Shown: positions 34,746 through 43,869, numbered from the stretch's first letter. The stretch is 64,000 bases of DNA from Actinomyces oris (GCF_006546825.1 NZ_VICC01000007.1:124001-188000); one strand, 5' to 3'. Notes: generated by a model not told the origin, from the letters alone. Numbers and translations: made by a program.

Positions 34746-37376
34746 ATGGATCCGGTTCAGCTCATGATGGCGGCGCATCAGGCCGATGCGACGGTTGCCG
34801 CTCAGACTCCGGACCAGGCCCTGCAGGCCGCCATCGCACAGAGCCGGCCCGACCTGTGGGCGCCGCTGTCGACCAACCCGGCCGCCTATCCCGACCTGCT
34901 CGGCTGGCTGGCCAGTACCGGGAACGTCGAGGTCCTCGCCAATCTCCGTGCGCGCGGTTACCTGACCGACGACGCGGCCGCCAGTGCTGCTGGTGGCGTG
35001 GGTGACGCGGGGGCTGCGGCTGATAGTGCGGCCGGCGAGCCCACTGTGGACCCTGCTTTCAGTCAGGGGGACCCGGCGCAGACGGAGCCGACCGAGTCGG
35101 CGGAGTCGGCGGAGTCGGCCGGAGACGGCGGCACGCCGGTGGACGAGGACGAGGCCGCCGATGAGCCCGGGCCGGTTGACGATGATGAGGCCGAGGATGT
35201 GCAGGCCACGGAATCTGTGGCTGAGGCTGCCACTGAGCCCGATGCGGAGACCGCAACCGGCGAAGCTCAGGCGCCGCGCCCCGACGATTCGGGTGACGAG
35301 GCAGAGGACGATGCTGAGGATGCCGACTCTGGCGAAGCTGGTGTCGAGCCGGAGACAGAGGAGTCTGACGAGGACTCCGAGGGCACTGAGGGCACTGAGG
35401 ATGCCGACTCTGGCGAAGCTGGTGTCGAGCCGGAGACAGAGGAGTCTGACGAGGACTCCGAGGGCACTGAGGGCACTGAGGATGCCGAGGCTGAGAGCCC
35501 GGCTCCGGAGGACCCGCACGTCGAGGACACCGCCGCCGACGAGTCTGCCGACGAGCGTGGCGTGGAGCCTGCTGATGAGGCCGAGGAACCGGGGACTGAC
35601 GAGTCTGACGAGGACTCCGAAGACGTTGAGGATGCCGAGGCTGAGAGCCCGGATTCGGAGGACCAGCCTGCCGAGGACTCCGGCGCGGCTGAGGATACTG
35701 CCGATGGCGACTCTGGCGAGGCCGGTGTCGAGCCGGAGACAGAGGAGTCTGCCGAGCACTCCGAGGACACCGAGGGGGCCGAGACTGCCGCCGAGCCCGA
35801 TGCAGAGCCGGAGGACGCCGCTGGCGAGGCTCAGGCGCCGCGCCCCGATGACTCGGGTGACGAGGCAGAGGACGGCGCTGAGGATGCCGGCTCTGGCGAA
35901 GCCGGTGTTGAGCCGGAGACAGAGGAACCTGCCGAGGGCTCCAACGCGGCTGAGACTGCCGCCGAGCCCGATGCGGAGGCGGAGACCGCAACCGACGAGG
36001 CTGCGGACTCCGACAACAACGACACGACCGTCCTCGCCCCCGCCTTGCAGCGGCACGAGGTGGACTCGGCTGACACGACTGACGTCACGGCGTCAGCCCA
36101 GTCCGCGGCCGTGTCCTCCGGCTGGACAGCGGGCTCGGCCGCTCCCGCCGCGGGCTCGGCCGAGTCGGTGGCCTTCCCCGTGCCCCCGCCGCCGTCGGCC
36201 GAGGACATCGCCGCCTGGGCCGAGACCCCCACTGGGGCGCCGTCGGGCTTCTCCGCCGCTCAGCCGGCGGTGGAGCTGGACATGTTCGGCCCCCAGATGA
36301 TGGCCCAGATGCCGCCTCCCCAGCAGAAGCAGCCGTCGAAATCCAGCAGCGGTCGCCTGGTCGCGATCATCGTGGTCCTCCTGCTCGTCATCGTCGGCGG
36401 AGGCGGCCTGTGGGCCGGCAGCCACTTCGCCAACAAGGGTAAGAGTGAGGACACCTCCCAGAACAAGGCCGACAGCGACGGGGGCGAGGACGGCAAGCAG
36501 AACGGGCAGGCAGACGCCGCGGCCACCTCGACCGCCGCGGCCCTGCCCTCGGGCGCGGTCAAGGCCTGCTCCAGCATGCCGACCTTCACGATCACCTCGG
36601 TGGAGGACGGCCAGGGCGAGCTCAAGGTCCACGGCAACATGGCGACCTCCTGCGCCGAGGGCGACTTCCTGGCCGGGTCGTCCAGCCAGGTCCTCGTCTA
36701 CAGCTCCACCAGCCCCACCGGCGGCGCCGACGTCGACCACCTCGTGGCCTCGGGAACCTTCGACCTCTCCAGCGACCCGCTCATCATCCCCAACGGCGGA
36801 CGGGCGGTGACGCTGCGCTTCGGCGAGCAGCACTACTTCCGCACCGCCAAGGACCTCGACCTCAAGGGCCTGACGGTCCGGCCCTCCTTCGACCGCGGCA
36901 GCTCATCGACCGCCACCGCGAAGAGCTCGACGAACTCCGCGATGACCATCGCCTCCTCCGCGAGCTCCAACGCCAACCAGGAGGCGCAGGACGAGCAGGC
37001 CGCCGGAGACGCCATCCAGTGGCAGATCAAGCACGACTACCCCATCGTCATGAACAGCTTGCGGGGCAAGTGGACCCCGCAGCTGTCCTCCAAGCAGGTG
37101 GGTCTCGTGGCCGACGGGCAGACCTGGACCAAACGCGCGATCCTCGCCGAGTACCTCAAGACGCAGCAGGCCAACCCGAAGGCCGTCATCATCGACACCA
37201 GTCAGTGGCCGGTCTACGACACCGGCGGCTGGTGGGTGACCCTGCAGGGTGATACCTACTCCGACGGCGACCAGGCCAATGCCTGGTGCGACGCCCAGGG
37301 CTACGACTCCGACCACTGCCTGGCCAAGCGCATCGAGTCCAACGGAACATCGCAGGGCACCACCAAGCTTCGCTGA
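34746..37376 (+). CDS. LRV-domain membrane protein with long acidic repeat region
   Basis: An 876-residue protein. Residues 1-70 form a leucine-rich-repeat-variant-like domain (AAHQADATVAAQTPDQALQ, WAPLSTNPAAYPDLLGWLAS). Residues about 80-420 are extremely rich in Glu, Asp, Ala, Ser and Thr and built from repeats such as DADSGEAGVEPETEESDEDS. A single membrane helix lies at about 538-558 (LVAIIVVLLLVIVGGG). The outer domain has paired cysteines (KACSSMP, ATSCAEG, WCDAQGYDSDHC). ATG 34746 is chosen because GGAAAGG lies 6 bases upstream and LRV similarity starts there. Function unknown; a cell-surface sensor or scaffold is plausible. Confidence 0.78.
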   Translation: MDPVQLMMAAHQADATVAAQTPDQALQAAIAQSRPDLWAPLSTNPAAYPDLLGWLASTGNVEVLANLRARGYLTDDAAASAAGGVGDAGAAADSAAGEPTVDPAFSQGDPAQTEPTESAESAESAGDGGTPVDEDEAADEPGPVDDDEAEDVQATESVAEAATEPDAETATGEAQAPRPDDSGDEAEDDAEDADSGEAGVEPETEESDEDSEGTEGTEDADSGEAGVEPETEESDEDSEGTEGTEDAEAESPAPEDPHVEDTAADESADERGVEPADEAEEPGTDESDEDSEDVEDAEAESPDSEDQPAEDSGAAEDTADGDSGEAGVEPETEESAEHSEDTEGAETAAEPDAEPEDAAGEAQAPRPDDSGDEAEDGAEDAGSGEAGVEPETEEPAEGSNAAETAAEPDAEAETATDEAADSDNNDTTVLAPALQRHEVDSADTTDVTASAQSAAVSSGWTAGSAAPAAGSAESVAFPVPPPPSAEDIAAWAETPTGAPSGFSAAQPAVELDMFGPQMMAQMPPPQQKQPSKSSSGRLVAIIVVLLLVIVGGGGLWAGSHFANKGKSEDTSQNKADSDGGEDGKQNGQADAAATSTAAALPSGAVKACSSMPTFTITSVEDGQGELKVHGNMATSCAEGDFLAGSSSQVLVYSSTSPTGGADVDHLVASGTFDLSSDPLIIPNGGRAVTLRFGEQHYFRTAKDLDLKGLTVRPSFDRGSSSTATAKSSTNSAMTIASSASSNANQEAQDEQAAGDAIQWQIKHDYPIVMNSLRGKWTPQLSSKQVGLVADGQTWTKRAILAEYLKTQQANPKAVIIDTSQWPVYDTGGWWVTLQGDTYSDGDQANAWCDAQGYDSDHCLAKRIESNGTSQGTTKLR
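35316..35477 (+). repeat. Two perfect 81-bp tandem repeats in the acidic region
   Basis: Units 35316-35396 and 35397-35477 are identical and in frame (27 codons, EDADSGEAGVEPETEESDED and onwards). A diverged partial copy with GDSGEAGVEPETEES starts near 35705 and another near 35889. Confidence 0.85.
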
Positions 37377-37404
37377 GACCTGAGCCGGCTGGCCTGACAA
37401 CGTG

Positions 37405-37443
37405 ATCGGCCCGTCTCGAGCCACTGGCACAAGGCGGGCCGAT
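37405..37443. terminator. Bidirectional terminator between convergent genes
   Basis: The perfect 9-bp stem ATCGGCCCG (37405-37413) with CGGGCCGAT (37435-37443) lies between the stop of the plus-strand LRV protein and the stop of the minus-strand GH3 gene. Confidence 0.65.
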
Positions 37444-37460
37444 GCGCATCTCGGCGTGCG

Positions 37461-38786
37461 TCAGGACCCCAGGCTCTTCTTCAGGTTCAGCACCCGCGTG
37501 GCCGACTCGTCCACCCGCGCCGCGAAGGCCGGATCGGACCGGGCAGTGGCGATGAGGGCCTTGACCATGTCCGCGGCCACCGTCGGGTCCGCCGAGGCCA
37601 GCACGATGTCGCAGCCGGCCCGGATCGCCCGCACGGCCCGATCGCCCGCGCTCACGTCCTGGACCTGGACGGCGGCGGAGACGTCGTCGGTGATGACCAC
37701 CCCGGAGAAGCCCATCTCCCTGCGCAGCATGTCGGTGACGATTGTCGAGGAGAAGACCGCCGGCGCTGAGGGGTCGATGAGGGAGTACGTCGCCGAGGAG
37801 ACCATGATGACCGGCGCCCCGGCGGCGATGGCGGCGCCGAAGACGACACTGACGGCGGTATCGGCGCCGCGGGTCGTGGTGGAGTCGACGACGCCCGCAG
37901 ACGTGTCAGTGTTGGCCGTCACCCGCCCCAGGCCCGGGAAGTGCTTGTAAGTGGGGATGACCTTCGAGGCCTGCATCCCCTCAGCGAAGGCACCGGCCTG
38001 GGAGGAGACCGTGGCGGCGTCGTGCCCGTACTCCCGCCCCCAGCGGCCGATGGGCTCGTTGGAGGCCGGCCGGGCAATGTCGACCAGGTCGGCGACCGGG
38101 GCCAGGTTCATGTTGACGCCGACGTCGGCCAGCTCCTTGCCCCAGGTGCGCGCCGAGGCCACCAGCTGGTCGCGCGGCTGAGCTGACTGGTCCAGCGCCG
38201 AGGGGATGTCGGAGAAGCCCGATCCGGCCAGGACCTGGACCTCGCCACCCTCCTGGTCGGTGGCCACGAGCATCGGGGTGGCGTGGGTCGTGCCCGGGCC
38301 GACCTTGGAGGTGAAGGAGCTGATGACCTTCTGGGTCGCCTGGCTGCCCGCTGTGGTGCGTCCGGCGATGAAGATGTTGCCGACATGGTGGGTGTCGACG
38401 GCCTCGTTGGAGGACTGCTTGGGGGCCTGGGCGTCCACCCCGACCATCATGAGCTGGCCGACCTTCTCCTCCAGGCTCCAGCCCGCCAGCGCTCCGTCGG
38501 TGGCCGTCGCGGTCGCCGTGGCCGACGGAGCCGGGCTCGCGGCCGCGGTGGGCGAGGGGGCGGCGCTCGACGCCGCCGGCTCCGGGGTCTGGGGCTTCGC
38601 ACTGGGGGAGGAGCCGGCCGACGAGGAGCCGGGGATGAGGGAGCATCCCGCCAGGGACCCGGCGCCCACCAGGGCCGCCAGGAGCACTGGTCGTCGACTC
38701 ATGTGGTGCTGCGGGGACGTGCTCGGGTCGGCGGGGGCGGGAGTCTCCCCGGCATCCGGAGCTGCAGGCCGATGACGGTCGTTCAT
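37461..38786 (-). CDS. Glycoside hydrolase family 3 lipoprotein (beta-N-acetylhexosaminidase type)
   Basis: A 441-residue exported GH3 enzyme, expected to cleave terminal N-acetylglucosamine, as in peptidoglycan recycling. The N-terminus carries MSRRPVLLAALVGAGSLAGC, a lipoprotein signal with twin-arginine flavour; a start at that internal Met (38702) is an alternative. An Ala/Pro/Ser/Thr linker follows, then GH3 landmarks VGVDAQ, ATDQEGGEVQVL, KHFPGLGRV and the nucleophile region GVVITDDVSAAV. The NagZ Asp-His dyad (DSH) is not seen: the loop reads NTDTSAGVVD, so this is a variant. It is monocistronic. Confidence 0.88.
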   Translation of the reverse strand: MNDRHRPAAPDAGETPAPADPSTSPQHHMSRRPVLLAALVGAGSLAGCSLIPGSSSAGSSPSAKPQTPEPAASSAAPSPTAAASPAPSATATATATDGALAGWSLEEKVGQLMMVGVDAQAPKQSSNEAVDTHHVGNIFIAGRTTAGSQATQKVISSFTSKVGPGTTHATPMLVATDQEGGEVQVLAGSGFSDIPSALDQSAQPRDQLVASARTWGKELADVGVNMNLAPVADLVDIARPASNEPIGRWGREYGHDAATVSSQAGAFAEGMQASKVIPTYKHFPGLGRVTANTDTSAGVVDSTTTRGADTAVSVVFGAAIAAGAPVIMVSSATYSLIDPSAPAVFSSTIVTDMLRREMGFSGVVITDDVSAAVQVQDVSAGDRAVRAIRAGCDIVLASADPTVAADMVKALIATARSDPAFAARVDESATRVLNLKKSLGS

Positions 38787-38864
38787 GTCGGCCACACTAA
38801 GACAGGTCCCTGGGTGCTCGCGAGGTCATGACCCTGACGGTCTGTTCACGCACTGTTCGCGGCG

Positions 38865-39302
38865 CTACTCCCAGCCCAGCTCGTGGAGGCGCTCGTCGGG
38901 GATGCCGAAGTGGTGGGCCACCTCGTGGATGACGGTCACGGTGATCTCCTCCTCCAGCTCCTCGCGGCTGGCGCACCAGCGCTCCAAGGGTCCGCGGAAG
39001 ATGAGGATGCGGTCGGGCAGCACCATGGACCAGCCCTCGTCGCGCTCGGTCAGGGGGACGCCGTCGTACAGCCCCAGGAGCGTGGGCATGCCGGAGTCGT
39101 CGTAGTCCTCCTCGGTGAGCATCTCCGGATCGGGCTCGTCCTGAACGAGGACGACGACGTTATCCATCACCTCGGCCAGGTCCTCCGGGATCCGGTCGAG
39201 GGCGTCGCCGACGACGTCCTCGAAGTCCTGCTGCGACATCCTGACCGGCTGCGGCTCCCAGGGTCGGTCAGGCTCCTGCTGCTGCTCGTGGCTCACGGGC
39301 AC
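38865..39302 (-). CDS. Zincin-like metallopeptidase family protein
   Basis: A 145-residue protein of the small actinobacterial zincin family (PF06262 type). The active-site motif HEVAHHFGI is near residue 128 (HExxH with a downstream Glu/Asp, PDERLHELGW). The preceding FRGPLERWCASREELEEEIT is typical of the family. Conserved similarity begins at about MSQQDFEDVVGDALDRIPED (ATG 39239); the longer start at 39302 adds a Gln/Glu-rich leader. Substrate unknown. It ends 63 bases after the promoter region of the GH3 lipoprotein. Confidence 0.82.
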   Translation of the reverse strand: MPVSHEQQQEPDRPWEPQPVRMSQQDFEDVVGDALDRIPEDLAEVMDNVVVLVQDEPDPEMLTEEDYDDSGMPTLLGLYDGVPLTERDEGWSMVLPDRILIFRGPLERWCASREELEEEITVTVIHEVAHHFGIPDERLHELGWE

Positions 39303-39464
39303 AGCCTGCCAGACCGCCCGGCTCCGGTCCGACAGTCCTCGCGGGCCGGAATTCCGCCGAAAACCGAGCGGTGAGGAGGGTCACGCTCCTGGGATTTGCG
39401 CTGCGGAAGACTGTCCCCTTAGTGTTCATCCCGGTTCGAGGCGCGACGACGTCGAAGGCCCCTG

Positions 39465-39537
39465 GCCCCCATCGTCTAGCGGCCTAGGACCCCGCCCTTT
39501 CACGGCGGTAGCACGGGTTCGAATCCCGTTGGGGGTA
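39465..39537 (+). tRNA. tRNA-Glu (anticodon TTC)
   Basis: The 73-nt cloverleaf has acceptor GCCCCCA pairing with TGGGGGT (one G-T pair), anticodon stem CCGCC/GGCGG around CTTTCAC, and T-arm CGGGTTCGAATCCCG. CCA is not encoded. Confidence 0.95.
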
Positions 39538-39575
39538 CGGATTCGCACAAGTGAATAACACAGTGAATTCACACT

Positions 39576-39649
39576 GGCCTCGTGGCGCAGTTGGTTAGCG
39601 CGCCGCCCTGTCACGGCGGAGGTCGCGGGTTCAAGTCCCGTCGAGGTCG
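39576..39649 (+). tRNA. tRNA-Asp (anticodon GTC)
   Basis: The 74-nt cloverleaf has acceptor GGCCTCG with CGAGGTC, anticodon stem CCGCC/GGCGG around CTGTCAC, and T-arm CGGGTTCAAGTCCCG. CCA is not encoded. It lies 38 bases after tRNA-Glu and is probably in the same transcript. Confidence 0.95.
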
Positions 39650-39696
39650 CGGAACGGTCGGTCCGATCAGAAATGGTCGGGCCGATTCCATCCCAC

Positions 39697-39769
39697 GGCT
39701 CTGTAGCTCAGTTGGTAGAGCGTTCGACTGAAAATCGAAAGGTCACCGGATCGACGCCGGTCGGAGCCA
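39697..39769 (+). tRNA. tRNA-Phe (anticodon GAA)
   Basis: The 73-nt cloverleaf has acceptor GGCTCTG with CGGAGCC, D-arm GCTCAGTTGGTAGAGC, and anticodon stem TTCGA/TCGAA around CTGAAAA. The T-loop reads ATCGACG, so the usually invariant T54 is replaced by A while the stem ACCGG/CCGGT is perfect. Confidence 0.95.
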
Positions 39770-39775
39770 CTGCGA

Positions 39776-39806
39776 AAGGCCCGGAACCCACAAGGTTCCG
39801 GGCCTT
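39776..39806 (+). terminator. Terminator of the tRNA cluster
   Basis: The perfect 13-bp stem AAGGCCCGGAACC (39776-39788) with GGTTCCGGGCCTT (39794-39806) and a 5-base loop starts 6 bases after tRNA-Phe. Confidence 0.85.
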
Positions 39807-39846
39807 CGCTCATGACCGGGTGAGCCTCGCGCCGGGGCGGAGGGAC

Positions 39847-40359
39847 TCACTGGCGGTCGCGCCGGTAGCGGCGCACGGTGGCGAAGATGGCGAAGGCGAC
39901 GGCGGCCACTGGCCAGAGGATCCAGGAGATGTCCCAGGCGTCGAAGATGAAGCTCCACAGCAGGTAGATGACCACGGCGGCCGGCCAGTAGATCCCGGCC
40001 ACGAGGTTGGTGAAGGGGTCGTCGTCCTGATTGCCGTCCCAGGAGGCCTGCTGGCTGACGGGTGCGGGGCCAGCGGGACGGCTGGGCTCGGAGGCCACCG
40101 GAGCGCCGGCGGGGGCCACCTGCGGGGCGCCGCCGGGCTGGATGTCCTGAGCGATGCCCAGGACTGGGGCCAGCTCGTGAAGGTTGCCGAAGTCAGTGAT
40201 GACCTGCCCGACCGCCTCATTGTGGGTCTTGCCCTGGGCGATGGCGTCGTTGTAGGCGTCCTCCATCATGGCGCGCAGCTCGGAGCGGGCCTCGATCAGG
40301 CGAGGTGTGGCGGGGTAGGGGGCGAACATGTTGTCGAGGAAGGTCTCGATGGTGTCCAT
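39847..40359 (-). CDS. Membrane protein partnered with PadR regulator
   Basis: A 170-residue protein. The N-terminal 75 residues (MDTIETFLDNMF, LIEARSELRAMMEDAYND, THNEAVGQVITDFGNL) match the permease-prefix type helical domain that typically follows a PadR gene. An Ala/Pro/Gly linker follows, then two membrane helices (LVAGIYWPAAVVIYLLWSF and DISWILWPVAAVAFAIFA) and a basic tail. ATG 40359 overlaps the PadR stop by one base (TGATG), so expression is coupled. Its role is unknown; membrane or envelope stress control is a reasonable guess. Confidence 0.75.
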   Translation of the reverse strand: MDTIETFLDNMFAPYPATPRLIEARSELRAMMEDAYNDAIAQGKTHNEAVGQVITDFGNLHELAPVLGIAQDIQPGGAPQVAPAGAPVASEPSRPAGPAPVSQQASWDGNQDDDPFTNLVAGIYWPAAVVIYLLWSFIFDAWDISWILWPVAAVAFAIFATVRRYRRDRQ

Positions 40360-40688
40360 CAGTGGGATCCTTTCGCGAAGCGGTCGACGAGGGTCTTGGT
40401 GTCCTCCCACTCGGCGACCTTGGCGGTCAGGTGGGTGGTGCCTTCGGAGGTGAGGCGGTAGTAGGTGCGGGACTTGCCGGAGTCGGACACTCCCGAGTAG
40501 GAGGCCGCCAGGCCGGTGGACTCCAGGCGCTTGAGGGCCGTGTAGAGCGTGGTCTGCTTGATGGTGTACTCGCCGTCGGAGACCTCGGTGATGGTCTTGG
40601 CCAGATCGTAGGCGTAGGACGGCTGTCGCTTGAGCAGGGACAGGACGATGAGGTCGATGTAGCCGCGAATGGCGTCTGCGCTAATCAT
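40359..40688 (-). CDS. PadR family transcriptional regulator
   Basis: A 109-residue winged-helix repressor: GYIDLIVLSLLKRQPSYAYDL, then TIKQTTLYTALKRLESTGLA (recognition region) and SRTYYRLTSEGTTHL (wing), the classic PadR layout. It is first in a two-gene operon with a membrane protein. A 9-bp palindrome sits exactly across its predicted promoter, indicating autorepression. The ligand is unknown. Confidence 0.92.
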   Translation of the reverse strand: MISADAIRGYIDLIVLSLLKRQPSYAYDLAKTITEVSDGEYTIKQTTLYTALKRLESTGLAASYSGVSDSGKSRTYYRLTSEGTTHLTAKVAEWEDTKTLVDRFAKGSH

Positions 40689-40745
40689 GTGAACCCTCCT
40701 TCCTTGGTTCGTGATGACGGGGCCCTGAGGTCCTTGTGTGCATCT

Positions 40746-40774
40746 AACGTACTACGGCACACGTAGTACGTCAA
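40746..40774 (-). promoter_or_regulatory. padR promoter with overlapping palindromic operator
   Basis: On the minus strand, -35 TTGACG (40769-40774) and -10 TACGTT (40746-40751) have a 17-base spacer. The inverted repeat ACGTACTAC (40747-40755) / GTAGTACGT (40763-40771) covers the -10, spacer and -35, so a bound repressor would block polymerase. Confidence 0.7.
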
Positions 40775-40853
40775 GCGGAAGTTGGGAGGGGTGGTTCCCA
40801 CTGCCAGCCATACGTCACAGCCCAGGCACAGCGGGGCTGCTTAAGGTGGCGTC

Positions 40854-42296
40854 ATGCTCGTCGCAGCCACCACCCCTCCCGCGACCCCCAGCGCAGATCC
40901 CAGCGCGAGTCCCTCCGCCACCCCCGCTCCCACGCCCACCAGCACTTTCACCGGCATACCCGAGGTCAACGTGCACCAGACCGTCAAAGTGGTGACCAAG
41001 ACGACGAACGACCTGGTCACCATCGCCTGGCACGCCGGGCTGGGTGCCGTCATCGGCCTCGTCATCGCTTTCGTGGTGGTGGCGATCCTGACGTTCATGG
41101 GCAGGCGCCGCCTCCTGTACCACGAGGTCGTGGAGCTTGGGCGCCGGCCCGTCTTCGCCGTCGGCGCCATGACCGGGGCATTCCTGGGTTCCCAGCTGGC
41201 CCTGGCCGGGCTGCGGCTCGACAAGAGCGACTCCACGACGATGGTCATCGTCGAACGCGGGCTCACCATCGCCCTCATCGGCTCGGTGACCTGGCTCGTC
41301 GTCGCCTTCGCCAAGTCCACCGAGTCCACCGTCGTCAAGGGGGCACAGGCCGGCGGGGACCAGGGGCGCGCCAACCGGGTGACCACCCAGAGCCAGGTCC
41401 TCCGACGCGTCGCCCAGGCCATCATCGTCATCGCCGGGCTCGTCAGCGCCATCATGACCTTCCCCAGCGTCCAGTTCGCCATGGGATCGCTGCTCGCCTC
41501 GGCCGGCCTGGCCTCCGTCATCGCCGGTATGGCCGCCCGCTCCATGCTCGGCAACGTCTTCGCCGGCCTCCAGCTGGCCACCACCGACGCCATCCGCGTG
41601 GGTGACATCGTCGTCGTCGACGATCAGCAGGGCACCATCGAGGAGATCACCCTGACCTACGTGGTCATGCGCACCTGGGACGACCGGCGCCTCATCCTGC
41701 CCTCGACCCACTTCACCGAGAACCCCTTCGCCAACTGGACGCGCGGAGGCTCCCAGGCCACCGGCTTCTTCACCCTCGACCTGGACTGGCGCGTGCCCAT
41801 CGCCTCGCTGCGCGCCGAGCTGGCCCGCCTCGTGGCCGCCTCCCCGGCCTGGGACGGGCGCCAGGCCTCCCTGGAGGTCTTCGACGCCGTCGGCGGTCAC
41901 GTCACCGTGCGCATCGTCCTGACCGGGGACAATCCCGGTGATGTCGGCGCCCTCAAGTCCTACGTGCGCGAGGAGCTGGTCACCTGGCTCCAGCGGGAGG
42001 CCCCCTACGCCCTGCCGCGCACGCGAGTGGAGGTCGAGCAGGTCGAGGTCACCCATGACCTCGACCCCGAGAAGGTGGCCCGCGCGGCGGCGGAGATCGT
42101 CGCCAAGCAGAAGGACGCTCCCGCCGACACCACCCCGGCAGCTACGGGAAGCGGGGACGATGCCGCCGTGACCACGGAGGCCGAGGGGGAGAGCGCGGCC
42201 CACGGTCTGGGAGCCCGGCGGGCCGTCACCCTGGGGCGGGCCATGGGGCGCTCCCTGCTGCACCGGGCTCGGCGCGGGGGACTGGGACCCAGGTGA
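40854..42296 (+). CDS. MscS-family mechanosensitive channel
   Basis: A 480-residue channel of the small-conductance mechanosensitive family, protecting against osmotic downshock. After a Pro/Thr/Ser-rich N-terminus come four hydrophobic segments (about 55-85, 100-125, 135-155, 185-210). The pore helix region SLLASAGLASVIAGMAARSMLGNVFAGLQLA and the beta domain IRVGDIVVVDDQQGTIEEITLTYVVMRTWDDRRLILP follow, both diagnostic. A charged tail of about 80 residues ends in a basic segment. ATG 40854 has AAGGTGG 7 bases upstream. It stands alone, divergent from the PadR operon. Confidence 0.92.
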   Translation: MLVAATTPPATPSADPSASPSATPAPTPTSTFTGIPEVNVHQTVKVVTKTTNDLVTIAWHAGLGAVIGLVIAFVVVAILTFMGRRRLLYHEVVELGRRPVFAVGAMTGAFLGSQLALAGLRLDKSDSTTMVIVERGLTIALIGSVTWLVVAFAKSTESTVVKGAQAGGDQGRANRVTTQSQVLRRVAQAIIVIAGLVSAIMTFPSVQFAMGSLLASAGLASVIAGMAARSMLGNVFAGLQLATTDAIRVGDIVVVDDQQGTIEEITLTYVVMRTWDDRRLILPSTHFTENPFANWTRGGSQATGFFTLDLDWRVPIASLRAELARLVAASPAWDGRQASLEVFDAVGGHVTVRIVLTGDNPGDVGALKSYVREELVTWLQREAPYALPRTRVEVEQVEVTHDLDPEKVARAAAEIVAKQKDAPADTTPAATGSGDDAAVTTEAEGESAAHGLGARRAVTLGRAMGRSLLHRARRGGLGPR

Positions 42297-42393
42297 GCCG
42301 AGTCGCTACGTGGCCGACGCCCCGGCGGATGGGTGAGTTTTCGCTGCGTGAACGCAGGTCGCCCGGCGTCGTCGGGCGGGTGACGATGAGCCC

Positions 42394-42879
42394 ATGACTA
42401 CGAACGCCAGCAGCGACCCCTCCGTGACGCCCACCTCTGCGCCCTCCGACCCGGCCCTCGACGGCCCGATCCTCGACCTGGAGGCCGCCGCGCGCACCGA
42501 CGCCCAGTGGCGCGCCGCCCTGAGCCCCATGGAGTACCACGTGCTGCGCGAGGCCGGCACTGAGCGCCCCTTCACCGGGGCCCTGCTCGACGAGCACCGC
42601 GAGGGCGTCTACCGCTGCCGCGGCTGCGGCGCCGAGCTGTTCCGCTCCACCACCAAGTTCGACTCCCACTGCGGCTGGCCCTCCTTCTACGACCCCTCCG
42701 ACTCCGAAGCGGTCACCCTGAGCACCGACACCTCCCACGGCATGGTGCGCACTGAGGTCCGCTGCGCCACCTGCCACAGCCACCTGGGACACGTCTTCGA
42801 CGACGCCCCCCAGACCCCCACCGGCCAGCGCTACTGTATGAACTCCGTGAGCCTGACCTTCGAGGAGGAGCAAGCATGA
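42394..42879 (+). CDS. msrB: Peptide-methionine (R)-S-oxide reductase MsrB
   Basis: A 161-residue enzyme that reduces methionine-R-sulfoxide in proteins using thioredoxin. Zinc cysteines appear as CRGC (75, 78) and CATC; substrate-site residues lie in [13 protein letters not shown]; and the catalytic Cys148 is in QRYCMNS near the C-terminus. An extra N-terminal 40-residue Ser/Ala/Pro-rich segment precedes the domain. Its stop overlaps the start of the next gene (ATGA), giving a two-gene operon with an EEP-family hydrolase. Confidence 0.95.
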   Translation: MTTNASSDPSVTPTSAPSDPALDGPILDLEAAARTDAQWRAALSPMEYHVLREAGTERPFTGALLDEHREGVYRCRGCGAELFRSTTKFDSHCGWPSFYDPSDSEAVTLSTDTSHGMVRTEVRCATCHSHLGHVFDDAPQTPTGQRYCMNSVSLTFEEEQA

Positions 42880-43847
42880 TCCGGGTCCTGAGCCTCAACC
42901 TCCAGCACGGCCTGCCCGGCGCGGGGGCCGGTGACGGCAGCGCCTCCACCGGCTCGCTGGCCGGCGCCGACATCTCCGACCCCGCCACCGCCCGTGCCGT
43001 TATGCGGGCCACGGCCGAGCAGATCGCCGAGCTGGCCCCCGACATCATCGCCCTCCAGGAGGTGGACCTGGGGCAGGCCCGCTCCGGGCGCCTCCACCAG
43101 GCGGCCTTCCTGGCAGAGGAGCTGGGCATGCCGACCTGCCGTTTCTCCGCCAGCTACGCCGGGCCGGTGGTGGGGCTGCGCCGTCGGCCCCTGCGCACCG
43201 CGCTGAGCTCGCCGACCGACGACGTCCTGGGGCTGCTGCGCGCCGCCGTCGGGGCCGGGCCGATCGGCTACGGTAACGCCCTCCTGTCGCGCTTCCCGGT
43301 CTCCGGCTGGCACGTCAAGCGCCTGGGGCGCGGGGCCTCCAGCGTGGAGAAGCGCGGCAAGCGGGCCTGGGACCCGCGCTCCTACCACGTGTCCACCGCC
43401 TCCCAGCGCGTCATGGTGGCCGCCACCCTCGAGGTGCCCGAAGGCGCTGGCGGGCCGATCCACCAGCTCTCGGTCGCCTCCACCCACCTGGCGACCCGCG
43501 AGTCCATGGCGGCGCGCCAGCTCGCCGCCGCCTGGGGGGCGCTCGCCGGGCTGCCCGGGCCGCACCTGCTCGTGGGCGACTACAACCTCTCCGCCGAGCA
43601 GGTCGACGCCCTGGGGCTCGGGCGGACCGTGGGGGAGGGGCTCACCTTCCCAGCAGCCGACCCCAAGCGGCGCATCGACCACGTGCTGACCGACCTGTGG
43701 CCCACCGGCCCCGACGGCCTGCCGCTGACCGATGAGGCCGCCGCGTCGGGCGGGAGCCCGCTCCTGCGCGCCGTGGAGTGGGGCACGACCTCCTTCATCA
43801 TCTCCGACCACGTCGGCACCTGGGTGGACCTCGAGCCGGTCGGCTAA
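42876..43847 (+). CDS. Endonuclease/exonuclease/phosphatase (EEP) family protein
   Basis: A 323-residue metal-dependent hydrolase of the EEP/DNase I-like fold. Motifs in order: [11 protein letters not shown] at the N-terminus, [16 protein letters not shown] (catalytic Glu), [25 protein letters not shown] (His), LLVGDYNL (Asp/Asn), RRIDHVLTD and the final SDHVGTW. The substrate may be DNA, phospholipid headgroups or inositol phosphates; motifs alone do not decide. It is translationally coupled to msrB. No signal peptide is seen, so it is probably cytosolic. Confidence 0.87.
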   Translation: MIRVLSLNLQHGLPGAGAGDGSASTGSLAGADISDPATARAVMRATAEQIAELAPDIIALQEVDLGQARSGRLHQAAFLAEELGMPTCRFSASYAGPVVGLRRRPLRTALSSPTDDVLGLLRAAVGAGPIGYGNALLSRFPVSGWHVKRLGRGASSVEKRGKRAWDPRSYHVSTASQRVMVAATLEVPEGAGGPIHQLSVASTHLATRESMAARQLAAAWGALAGLPGPHLLVGDYNLSAEQVDALGLGRTVGEGLTFPAADPKRRIDHVLTDLWPTGPDGLPLTDEAAASGGSPLLRAVEWGTTSFIISDHVGTWVDLEPVG

Positions 43848-43869
43848 GGCGTACTGCCGTGGCCTCGCC

